Positions 44,744 through 54,885 of a stretch of 64,000 bases of DNA are shown here, in pieces. The notes under the pieces were generated by a model. The model saw nothing but the letters and a program-made list of their open reading frames with translations. It was not told where the DNA came from and did not search any database. How positions within the stretch are numbered: the stretch's first letter is position 1; every line of letters starts with the position of its first letter. Position numbers and translations under genes: made by a program. This DNA is from Macrocybe gigantea (Eukaryota; Basidiomycota; Agaricomycetes; Agaricales; Callistosporiaceae): positions 1 through 64,000 of the forward strand of contig SJRY01000205.1 in NCBI GenBank assembly GCA_011319805.1, written 5' to 3'.

Positions 44744-47334
44744 ATGTTGTCATGCATGCACAGTGCATATCACAAATTTGAAGAGTGGACAAAGGAGTAT
44801 GGCCCAATGTTCTCGCTCTGTCAGGGGTTCCAAACCATCATCATCATCGGCCATCTCCAGGCCGCTATCAACATCATGGAGCGTGAGGGTGCATACACCG
44901 TCGACAGACCAAAGAGCATCGCTGCGGGCAAGATGCTCTCGGGTGGCATGCACGTCCTCCTCACCCCCTGGTGACCGATTCAAGCACATGCGCAGGTGAG
45001 CTGCCCATGTTTTGTTGCCTGTTTTGCATAACATGACATTTCTGGATGTGGTGACAAGGGCACTGCATGCACATCTGCAGCCTAAAATCATCATGACTTA
45101 CACCCCTACCATGAACCTTTTCACGAGACAGCACATTTATGACATTCTCGATTGGCCAGAGGGATACCAGGAGCATGCCAAACGGTAGGAAGGACGTCAC
45201 TCTGCTGTCATCTCAGCTCACGTGAGCATTTTTTTTTTTCCTTCTGAAAGATACACTGCAAGAGTCGTCCTGGCCCTTGCATATGGAAAGATTTCCAAAG
45301 ATTATGATGACCCAGAGATCAAAGCCATCAATCACTGCCTCACTTGTCTCGGAAACAACCTCCGTCCTGGGCTGTGGAAAGTCGATGCCTGGCCCATCCT
45401 CCGGTGTGCATCCATCACACCCGAGCCTCACCACTAACAACTCATCATGCATCCGTTCTTCATGTTCTTTTTTTTTTATATCAGCCACACCCCTGGATAC
45501 CTCATAGAGCTGCAAGATGGACACTGTGAAGAGCTCGACCTGTTCAAGATGCAGCTCATGGAGCTCAAGGGCAAGCCCGAGTGCGGTGATGCAATGCCAG
45601 ACTGTTTCAGCAAGTACCTGCTAGACAGACAGTGCGAGCTCAGCCTGTCCGACAACGAGATGGCATACCTTGCCAGGTCCATGTTCGGCACCAGATCTGA
45701 CACCACCGCATTGGCAATCAGCCTCACCATCCTCGCCGCAGCATGCCCCCCTGAGGTGCAGGCAAAGGTGCAGCGAGAGCTCAATGCCATTGTTGGAAGG
45801 ACTTGTGTGCCGACATTGTCGGACCAGGAAAACTTGCCGCAGCTTCAGGCATTTGTCCTCGAGAGCTTCAGGTGGTGTCCTATCAGTGCCAGTGGGTTCG
45901 CGCACAAGGCGAGCAAGGATATTGTTTGGGTGTGCATGATCTTTTTTTTTTTCGTGATTCGGTTCAGTTCGAACGTTCTTTTCTTTTGGTAGAAAAATTA
46001 TGTTATTCCTAAAGGGACGGCTGTCATTGGAAATATGTGGGCTGTGGGTCGTGACCCACAGTTCTTCCCGGACTCGGAATGCTTCGATCTGCAGAGGTGG
46101 CTCACCAAGGAGGGAAAGATCAAGGAAGACCTAAAGGCTTAGGGCCTGTTCGGGTACCTTGCCTTGGAGCAAGACCTAGGTTTGATGCACGGCTTGGTGG
46201 GACCTGGAGCAAACTCTCACGGTCTAGTGTACACTTGTCATGATCTGTCACAATGAGATTTTGAGCCATTGCACAAGCACTGCACCTTCATTCAATGTAT
46301 GGCATGATTAAGGATGCTCAAGATCAAGAAGAAAGTGGTTGCTTGCACAGCTATCTGTGCAGCATTGACTACAATATGCGGGAATCAACAGAAGCAACCC
46401 ACACTGAAACATACCTCCTCACTTTCGGATGCGAAATGGTTGAAGGAACTGCTGGCAGGGCATCCGGGGCATTTTCAGGAGCAGCTGGGAGTCTCACGCT
46501 ATGTATTTCGGAAGCTGTCTATATTACTGTAATGGTCCACACATTTTGTTGCTGTCTTCATTCCATTCTGAGGGCCGGGACTTTCTCGTAACAATGCATC
46601 CATGACAAGAACCTATACAGACTTCTTCCAGCCACTACCTGACTGGTTCCTGAGATCCTTTCACTCATGTAGGACATGGAGCATGATTGTGTTGTCTCCG
46701 GTGGTCCAGGTCATCCGACGCAAGTCAGATGTGGTTGAGTCGGCAGCATCCTTGTTTCTGCGAGCCATTATGTGATGATAGGAGGGGTATTAAAAAAAGA
46801 AGAGTGGTATGATATACGTAGATAACGAGTGTGGAAGCTGCAACTCAAGCAGCAGTCAGGGTATTGCAGGGGTATCGCGAGGTGGAGAAAATGGGCTATC
46901 ATGCACAAGCGTAGGCCAAAAAGTGCTGCTGAACACTCTGTTTGGTCTTGCTTATGGGACAAGACCGATGCTGGCCTTGAACAGAGCCTATGCCTCGGTT
47001 TTGGCAGGTCTTGATCAAGGCAAGGTACCTGAACAGGCCCTTACTCATTCAGTTTTGGTCACAGGTGCGCTAAAATCACTCTCCCTGCTATTCATTGGAC
47101 TGGCTAAACTGACTGACTGTCTCTTACCTCCAACACGCCACACGCAGAGTGTGCCCGGGGCAGCACATGGTGAGTGCATCCATGTTCCTCAACACGGCGC
47201 TCATTCAGTGGGCATTCACCATCAAGCCTGATCCGTGTGCACCACTGATCAATGACCTCACATTCACAGAGTCGGCCAATGTGCATCCCATGCTATTTTC
47301 TGTCGTGTTTGAGCTAAGGGTGGCCAAGACATAA
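44744..47334 (+). pseudogene. Cytochrome P450, truncated and split by a Harbinger element
   Basis: P450 monooxygenases oxidise small molecules using a haem-thiolate centre in the ER. Blocks: EWTKEYGPMFSLCQGFQT at 44765, VDRPKSIAAG, then exons with ALAYGKISKDYDDPEIKAI (45270), YLIELQDGHCEEL (45500), the I-helix region YLARSMFGTRSDTTAL (45665), FVLESFRWCPISASGFAHKA with the ExxR motif (45850-45910), YVIPKGTAVIGNMWAV (45998-46045) and WLTKEGKIKEDL (46098). The haem-binding loop resumes after the insertion as FSFGH then, past an intron, RVCPGQHM (about 47155). The end FTESANVHPM runs to 47334. Defects: no N-terminal anchor, a frameshift near 44970 (LLTP then GDRFK), and the 899-bp insertion at 46142. 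Several short introns fit the phases. Confidence 0.85.
46142..47040. mobile_element. PIF-Harbinger element, non-autonomous
   Basis: 899 bp with inverted ends GGGCCTGTTCGGGTACCTTG and CAAGGTACCTGAACAGGCCC, flanked by TTA on both sides (46139-46141 and 47041-47043), the 3-bp duplication typical of PIF-Harbinger. A frame at 46314-46532 with KWLKELLAGHPGHFQEQLG resembles the N-terminal part of the Harbinger transposase of mushrooms. No full transposase is present. The insertion splits the P450 haem-binding region. Confidence 0.88.
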
Positions 47335-48114
47335 GAGGGCATGCATGAGCTTTTGGAGGATTATGGTGCATGAGGGTTGGGATGTTATTTTTTGTTTACG
47401 TGAGAGGGAAGATGTATAGTGTAGTGTAGTGTAGACTCGGGTGGAAATTTGTACTACATAATGTATCAGCTTTGTCATCTTTTTTCATCACCTGAGGATG
47501 GCCCTTGTTGGCACCCTCAAGGCAGGAAGTGTGCAACTTGGTAAGTGGCTAGTAATGGCATGGTGTGTCTGAGCCATTGTCCTGAGGGAAAACAGCAGGA
47601 TCAGCAGCTGCTTCTGTCATGGGTGTTCAGAGAGTGAGGACATGATCGAAGACCGGCTGCCTGCTCTCGTTCACTGCAGGCTTTGTCAACGTGTGGCATG
47701 GCACATGTCCGTCCCAGACCCTGATCATCAATGTGAAGCATTCGTGGTTCCTAGAGCACCATTTAGGATGCCATTGAGGCATAGTGTGTTGTTGCATCTT
47801 TTGTTTTTTTTTTTTTGTCATAAAGGGCTATTCCTCGCCTCTCCGTTGCAGTACTTACTGGTAGCGATCGGCTTGCCATGCTTCAAATGTTGAAGAGAAG
47901 GGGTAACCAACCTGACGCTCAGTGAGAGTCTGAGGGTCTGAGGGTCTGACGTTCGCCATTGTCCCTTTGATGGGACACAGGAAAGAAATGCTGATGAGGG
48001 TTTACTTTAAGATGCATTGTAGCACAGGCATGCATTCCACCTGCCTCTCTTTGTTCAGCTGTGACCTTTGCAGTTTATGCCCATTTCTGGAATGTTGGAG
48101 TGCAAGTGGATACA
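47335..48114. other. Intergenic, no gene seen
   Basis: Contains a TAGTG microsatellite (47415-47433), a poly-T at 47803-47817 and a TCTGAGGG repeat at 47929-47945. No coding region is supported. Confidence 0.45.
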
Positions 48115-48121
48115 TATAAAA
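48115..48121 (+). promoter_or_regulatory. TATA box of the repeat-protein gene
   Basis: TATAAAAAG lies about 80 bases before the ATG at 48197, a good core-promoter match for the small gene that follows. Confidence 0.55.
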
Positions 48122-48196
48122 AGAGAGCAGCAACAACTGCCTTGGTCCTTAGAGTCGTTCTCTACTCACGAGCAAACACACATATTTCTATATGAA

Positions 48197-48551
48197 ATGG
48201 CTTCCATCAGTCGTGTCTCTCTTCTGTGCTATTTCTCGTTACTCACCATCGTGTTAACAGATCGATGCTGTTAAGCTGCCCAAGTGGCATATTGGCCAGT
48301 GGCGCGTGGCAGCAGACAAAGTCCTCACTGATGCTGTTGATGCTGTTAAGCCTTCCAAGAGGCACATTGGCCCATGGCATGTCACTGCTGATGAGCTCAT
48401 CGAGGCAGACAGTGTCAAGCCTCTGAAATGGCACATTGGGCCATGGAGGGTCACTGTGGACGAGATCATAGCTAACACTGACACCATCAAGCCTCCCAAG
48501 TGGTGCATTGGCCTATGGAGGGTTGCTGCCGATGAGCTCCTGTACGTCTGA
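48197..48551 (+). pseudogene. Small secreted-type repeat protein, one base out of frame
   Basis: A leader beginning MASISRVSLLCYFSLLTIVL has a hydrophobic core like a signal peptide. It runs into a stop at 48272. In the next frame, from 48251, lies a tandem-repeat protein with four units of about 24 residues around VKPPKWHIGPWRVTADE, ending at a TGA at 48549-48551. Removing a single base near 48260 would join leader and repeats, so the gene is either broken or misassembled here. One unit has KR before HIGPW where the others have KW. A repeat peptide precursor cut at KR by a Kex2-type protease is conceivable. I know of no named family for it. Confidence 0.5.
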
Positions 48552-48852
48552 ACTGAGTATGGTCGAAGGCCGTGCCTCTAATATGTTTCAAGTGCTGATA
48601 CAAAAGCATCAAGTACATGTTGAGCAGATGAATGTCGCAAGTGAGGTTGCATCCGCTGTCATGGTGCCATCATAAATGAGGGCAATGAACAATGTTGCTA
48701 TAACTTCCGCATAAGTTATTGATTACAGAGTGCTCTGAACTGGAAGATGAAAGAAAATATTAATGTGAATATGTCTTGTGAGGCTTTGAGGATTGAAACT
48801 GGCCATCGGAAAATTCTTCACCAGAGTTATGTCATGCAAATCATGCAGCATG

Positions 48853-48877
48853 ACAACAACAACAACAACAACAACCA
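48853..48877. repeat. (ACA)n microsatellite
   Basis: About eight ACA/AAC units in a row. Confidence 0.9.
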
Positions 48878-49042
48878 CCATCTCATTCACCAGTCAGCTC
48901 TAATCGCCATCTATTTTTCTCTTTTCATCCTAATTCTTATCTTATGCCCCTCTGTAATTCTCGCTGACATCTCATTTCACCATTTCTCCTATCCATGCCA
49001 GATTTCTATTGAAAAACAAGCTGGCCTTCAATCTGAGACACC

Positions 49043-49148
49043 ATGACTCAGGCACAGGTAGCATCCCTCCTCCAGTCTCCCTACCAGCTGCCCACCCCGT
49101 TTGGATGCACGGTGGACCTGTTTGACCAAAACAAGCTCATGCAGCACA
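49043..49148 (+). other. 5' end of an unknown gene cut by an LTR
   Basis: An open frame starting MTQAQVASLLQSPYQLPTP continues without a stop into the LTR at 49149. It looks like a genuine protein start preceded by a pyrimidine-rich leader, but nothing recognisable follows after the element. Confidence 0.35.
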
Positions 49149-50085
49149 TGTTATGGATGTCGCTCGCAGGACCATTCATTTTCTTATCTTATCTCCCTTC
49201 CCTTATCTCCTCCTCCCCATCACACTGTGCAGTGCGTAGTCATTGAGTCATTTTCACTTTCCTAGTTATCCTGAGTCATCTCATCCTAGTCTTACTCATC
49301 TACAGTCTACAGCATTGCACAGTCCATGGTCCATGCTCAAATACTGTAATGTATATAAGGACTCCCAGATGTACCAGTAGTACTAGGCTTAATATTCCAT
49401 TTGCCATCGTCTTAAACCACTCTCGCACTTAGTCTGCCTGAGTCCTTTAAGATTTGTCTAGCCTAACAAGATATTAAGCCTTGTCAAGACTCGCTCAGAC
49501 TCACACACACCACGTCATGCTTTATCAAAGACCTGATCAACATTCGATGACAAGCGGTCGCCGACCCAGTGAGCACTAGCACGAGTGACGAGAACACTTG
49601 GCTCAGAGAAGTAGATCACACATTGCAGTCCATGCCATTTACAGAGACAGTCCAAACCAACCGCAGAGACACTAGCAATTCAAACAAACAAAAGAGGGAG
49701 CATATGCCTACACCAAGTAGCGACGAAGAAGAACAGGCATTTCTGAGAGAGTTTGCCTTCACCACCACAGATGAGCCCACTGAAATCTTCAGTGATGGAG
49801 TAGCACAGCTCATTATAGAACTCTTACTAGAAGGAGAATATGGGATAAGCCTAGAAGAGCTGTGGTCAGACCAGAATCTTCCTGCTGAAGAAGAGGATGA
49901 ACCGATCTGCAAGAAAACAAGAGAGGAACAAACACAAGCCCAAAACTTCAGACAACAGCAGATTGAAAACTACAATCGCCTAGTACAAGAAGAAAACATA
50001 CTAATACAGAGAGGACATGATGCACAGAGCATACGACAGAACCAACAAGAGCAACACCAAAGTCAGGGGGGACACATAGGAATAA
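49149..50085 (+). mobile_element. Chromovirus 5' LTR and gag start, truncated
   Basis: LTR 49149-49468 (320 bp) with the same TATA box and AGGCTTAATAT, followed by the primer-binding site ATATTAAGCCT and a gag frame (DENTWLREVDHTLQ ... EQHQSQGG) open to about 50085. The rest of the element is missing and is replaced by AT-rich repeats. Confidence 0.88.
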
Positions 50086-50089
50086 AACT

Positions 50090-50480
50090 GCTGACATCAG
50101 CAAAATGTCCTGTAAAATACATTACAATACATTGCAATACATTGTCACCATTGTCCACATTGTATCCAATTTTATTAGGCTAGTATACATTGCCTCACAA
50201 GGCAACAATTACTAGGCAATTTTGTATTAACATTGTATAGTAAACTTAAGATAGTAGATCTTGCAAGGATACTAGCAAAATTGTAAGACCATACAAGATT
50301 ATCCCTACCATACAATGTTATCCAATTTTAGCTTGACCATACAAGATTATCCCTACCATACAATGTTATCCATTTTTAGCTCAACCATACAATGTTATCC
50401 ATTTTTAGCTCTACTATACAATGTATCCAATTTTATTTCTACCATACAAGATTGTTACAACTCTACATTGCAATACATTT
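50090..50480. repeat. AT-rich degenerate minisatellite
   Basis: Repeated units like CCATACAATGTTATCC and TTTTTAGCTC at 50280-50440, with related ACATTGCAATACATT words on both sides (50115-50150 and 50464-50480). It abuts the broken end of the chromovirus fragment. Confidence 0.7.
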
Positions 50481-50699
50481 TAATGGAAGAAAGCCTGGAT
50501 TATGGACTTTTTTTTTATGCTGGCATTAGGTTTCTTACAATCCCACATTGATCAGTACAAATGTATCATTGTCAATATTATATATATGCAATAAAAAAGG
50601 AAAGACAGCAAAGGAGCACATCAAGCATGGAGGAAGGAAGGGAGAGAATACATACAAAGCCACCATCAATTCTTCTTTCACAATGTCACTATGCCTCTC

Positions 50700-53650
50700 T
50701 TTGCATGTCCTCAGCATCAGCCTCGCACCATGGGCAATTCACCAGTGGTCATGTCGGGCATTGGGGATGCAGGGCACCCTTGCGTATCAGTCGCTCCGCC
50801 ACATCTGCATGCCCTTTTTGATATGCTGCATCTGCGAGTACTTGCAGCCAACCTTTTGGTGCCACGAACACTTGGTGCCAGAGGTGGCACATCGACAGGT
50901 TCTTGTTCCTGAGCGGAGAGGTCACTCATAGGACTTGGGGGCATGTCAGACATGTCGCCTTTCAGTGGCTCAGGTGCCTGCAGCATGTCATCATTGAATT
51001 GGAGTCACAGGTCATCATCCAATGGAGAATTGAGCCAGGGATCAGAGTTGGGATCAAGGTTGGGTGCATGGCGGGGAGTGACATTGCCTGTTGCTTCTGT
51101 GTAGATAGATTTCAGTCTAGTAAGGAATGATTATTGACACGAACCATTATTAGCTTCAGGGCTCTGCAGAGGCCCTTCTTGCTGAGGTTCGGGTCCTGTC
51201 CCCCTCACGGTATCTCCAGGAAGCAAGTCATCCTGCACATTGTTGCCCTGGGGTGGAGGGATGTCAGGGCCATGATGATGACCCCATTGAATACTCCGGG
51301 ATTGGGATGGGAGAGGGTCGGCACATCAGTTTTTGAGTTCTGGGCCTCATCTGTCACAGGGGGGAGAGAGTACTTGACGCATTCACTGTACAAGGTCGCG
51401 ATTGTCGCAAGTCGGCCGCATTCTTGTCTCCAGAGGGATCCTGGAATCATCAATTGGGTGGCAGATATTTTCTGTGGGACCTTGCCATCTGTGCCTTTCC
51501 CTGAGCGGTGTGCATTCAACAAAAGGGACTCAATGTACCGGGTCCATGCGATTTTGTTAGTGGCGGCTTATCTGAATCACCAGGCTCCTTGGCAAAGGAA
51601 GATGTCAGTCGTAGTTGTCATAGCATTGGGAGAGACGCCTGTGATAGTCTTCATCTTTGTCTTCATATTTATTGTATGGACCGTGGTTGCCATAGCCTCA
51701 ATTGCTATGGTCTTCATTGTCGGTGTCATCTTCATCTTCATCTTCATCTTCGTCTTTGTTGTGTGGCAGCAGTGGGCTGGAGGTACACCAGGACCGATGG
51801 GAGCTGCTCACCGTGCTTGATGACAGCAGTCTGTGTGATCGTTTGTGTGCCGCAGCTTGATTTCCAGCTGTAGAGTATCATTGTCTTGGACTTCGTGAGA
51901 TCTGGGTCTTGGACTCACCACCAATTGGGCCACACATCGAGTTTACAAGCTCTTCTTGTTTCTGGAAAGCTAAAAGAAGAGCCAAGGGGCACACCTGCAC
52001 CTGCTTGCCATTGAGCGCGAGTTGCTCCGCAGAGAATACCTGCCTATCGGGTCATGTCACTCTGTAATAACAAGTCTTATCCAACAATGTGATATCATAC
52101 CTGTTCCACCAGTCCAAGGTGTCTATACACCATTTCCATTGCCTGTTATTGAACAGGCTGAGCACCATTTCGTAAAATCGTGCATTCCCCCAAGTCGCTT
52201 CATCCAGTCGCCAATCCTCTTGCTCAGAGAGGAGATATCACATCTAAAAAAAGAACTAGTAGCACTGCGCTGACACGATCAGGAGACTTACGTGCATTGC
52301 TGCATATGTGATGCTTGCTGGTGTCACCTCCTTCATCCTGTGTTTCTTCGCTTGACTTGAATGGGTCCTGGTTTACCCGGGTGCTTCCTTTGACGCTGAA
52401 GATAGCGATGTGAACAAGTGTTTCCAGACCTGCAAGGGGCAGCAGTCCAATCAAAAATTGTGAGACCTGCAGATCACGTACGTGGACAAGAAGCAGACCT
52501 TTGCAAAGGCCATGCCCTATGTTGGCCATGTCGAAATTATTCCTGTTCTCTTCGTACATGAATGTGACAGGGTCCTGCAGATTCAGGAGGCTTCTGTCAT
52601 TGAGGAACCTGAGCATAGTGCTGGGTAATACCCTAATTAGTAGCATTTGAACTTTGAAAAATAAAAAAACTTGCCTCTCTGGATTGGCATCGAATTCTTC
52701 GAGGTGATCGACTGGGCAAAGCAAACGTGCTAGGACTGGATGATGGAATCCATGATGGCCCTCCTTTCCATCGCCCATGAGAATGGGGGGTCTATTTGCT
52801 GACCCAGAATATCCCTGGCGACGAGGTCAATAAACGTGTCTTTGAGGCCCGATGTATCTTCGCTGCGAGCCTGGCTTGCCAAGTTCTTCATCTGATGGAG
52901 CATGCAGTTAGTGCTAGTTTGGGTATATGTGCATATGATTACCTTGTCTGTCAAGTCCACCAGTCGATGCAGCTGTTCCATCAGTTTGCCCATGTAATCT
53001 TTGAAACTGCTGATTGATGCCCACATGATCCTGTATATGCACAACAATTCTTTGCGCTTTGCATCTGGAGCTGGTGATCTGAAAGAGATGAGCATAGAGT
53101 AACTGTACCATCTCATGATCGTGCATGTACGAGGTCTCATCATCCATGTTGGTCAGGAAGCCCATGTTCCATAGCTCTGAAAAATCAATGAATGCACTCT
53201 CACTGTGCAAAATCCATTTTGTGATGTTATGGAAAGGCGTGTATTCCATGTTTCTGTGTATAGAATATGTCAGCTTGCGAAAGCCACTGCTTGGCTGGAT
53301 CTGAACCTCACTGGGTCCTTTTCTTGGAACCATTCTTAAGCTTGGCAAGTAGACCTGTTTCTGCCTGACTTTGTTGCCCTTCCTGGTCGCGGTTGTGCTC
53401 AGAGTCTCTTTCCATCATCAGCTGATCTCCTGCAATGGGTTGCATGACTTTGGGCTCGACTCTTTGGTTCACCTGAGTGCCACGGGGTTCCTGGAAGTGG
53501 CTGGGCATCGTGAGGGTTCAAAGAAAATTGTGGGGAATTGGAAAAGCGTCTGGCACCCAAGTCGCATTCTGCAAAGCATGTCAGCTGATAAGAAGCCTGC
53601 TGTCATCTGACTGTTGATGGGACTCCCTAAGCACGCCGCCTCTCTTAGCA
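50700..53650 (-). CDS. Uncharacterised multi-exon protein
   Basis: I do not recognise the family. Reading the minus strand from about 53510, blocks with coding character are QEPRGTQVNQRVEPKVM, SIHRNMEYTPFHNITKW and ILHSESAFIDFSELWNMGFL (53170-53260), YMHDHEMVQLLYAHLFQI (about 53100), APDAKRKELLCIYRIMWASI and SFKDYMGKLMEQLHRLV (about 52960-53070), KDTFIDLVARDILGQQIDPP and FSWAMERRAIMDSI (52740-52850), LCPVDHLEEFDANPER (about 52690), MLRFLNDRSLLNLQDPV and GHGLCKGLLLVH (52480-52620), LWRQECGRLATIATLYSEC (about 51400), and a C-terminal region to about 50700. Splice borders fit several junctions. The intron plan is not worked out in full and some exons may carry defects. No catalytic motif is visible. 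Confidence 0.45.
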
Positions 53651-54129
53651 TGGAATATATTAGTCGACGTCTATTCTATGGTCATGTATATCCAAGATTG
53701 ATTGTACAATTATAATCATTTAGCGGGGGTCCTTCGAGCTTCAGTATGCAAATCTGTAACCAGACGATCGTTTTGGTCTTTTTGCTCTTTTGTTTCCCAA
53801 TCCTGGCACATGTCGTCAGTTGTCAACTCGATGAATTCCCCTGAAAGACTTTCTACCCTGTTCTCATGTCGATTCATGACAGCGCATCAGATGATCGCCT
53901 TGCTGTCCTCATAGCGATGATGGATATGGCATACATACTTGCTGCAGTGCTCGCCTCTTATCACTACCAGCAGACCATTGTCGCGAGTCAGGTGAGGGTG
54001 CTTGACAGTCACCCATTCTGGCTCAAGGTGCTCCAAGGTCTGATAGAACTGGTGTTGCAACACTGGTCTCTGTTGACCGGACATGATTGACACTGTCAAG
54101 ATCTTGCAGCTGTATCCACTGCCATTTAC

Positions 54130-54449
54130 TGTTAGGCTAGACGAATCTCAGAAGGACTCGGGCAGACTAAGTGCGAGAGTGGTCTTGAGATGATGGCAAA
54201 AGGAATATTAAGCCTAGCGCTACTGGTACATCTGGGAGTCCTTATATACATTACAGTACTCGAGCACGGACCATGGGCTGCGCAATGCTGTGGACTGCGG
54301 ATGAGTAAGACTGGAAGGAGATGACTCAGGATGACTAGGGAAGTGGGATGACTCGATGGCTGCGCGCTGCGCAGCATGATGGGGGAGATAAGGGATGTGG
54401 GAAAGATAAGATAAGAAAATGAATAGTCCTTTGGGCGGCGTCTGTAACA
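54130..54449 (-). repeat. 3' LTR (minus-strand element)
   Basis: 320 bp, 319/320 identical to 60292-60611. Confidence 0.95.
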
Positions 54450-54486
54450 TCACCCTCTCTTTAGATTCGCGTCCTCGCGAAAAACC

Positions 54487-54885
54487 TTAGTCCAGCTGTC
54501 CCCACCCAGTATTGGTCTCCCAGGTGGTCGCGGCACGCGGGGCCCATGTATGAATGAGCTCTTCATTATAGGCGCGAATGTGGTGGAGTGTGGTGGCGAG
54601 GAGTTTAAGTCACCGGTTTTCTGTGCGAAGCATTTCCATTGCTTCGCGAAGCGCGATACGTTCAGCTGCAGTGGGGCCGGTCCCATCAGGGGTTCTCCCG
54701 GTCCAGAGGTGCGTGCGGACGGTCATAACGTAGCGCATATATGCGCCGAGTGTGATGGCGAGGGGGTCCATGTAGTCGCTAGCATTGAGAATCCTTGCCA
54801 GATTCTCGAGGTCGCTTGGGCGGTTGGGGGTAGGTGCGTGGCTGCCCTCGCTGCTGTCGATGCTGATGGGGGCGTTGGTGGTCAT
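54487..54885 (-). CDS. Third ORF of the chromovirus, best copy
   Basis: Starts at 54885 with MTTNAPISIDSSEGSHAP, with its ATG overlapping the pol TGA as ATGA, which suits re-initiation after pol. The frame is open for 91 codons to a TGA at 54610-54612. In the copy at 39509 that codon is CGA, and the frame then continues (LKLLATTLHHIRAYNEEL ... WETNTGWGQLD) to 54487. The full form is therefore about 132 residues. It contains LAITLGAYMRYVMTV, which is mildly hydrophobic, and a Leu/Glu-rich helix with coiled-coil character (AAERIALREAMEMLRTENR). No known domain is recognised. It is preserved in four copies in this window, which argues that it is a real accessory gene of the family. Confidence 0.6.
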
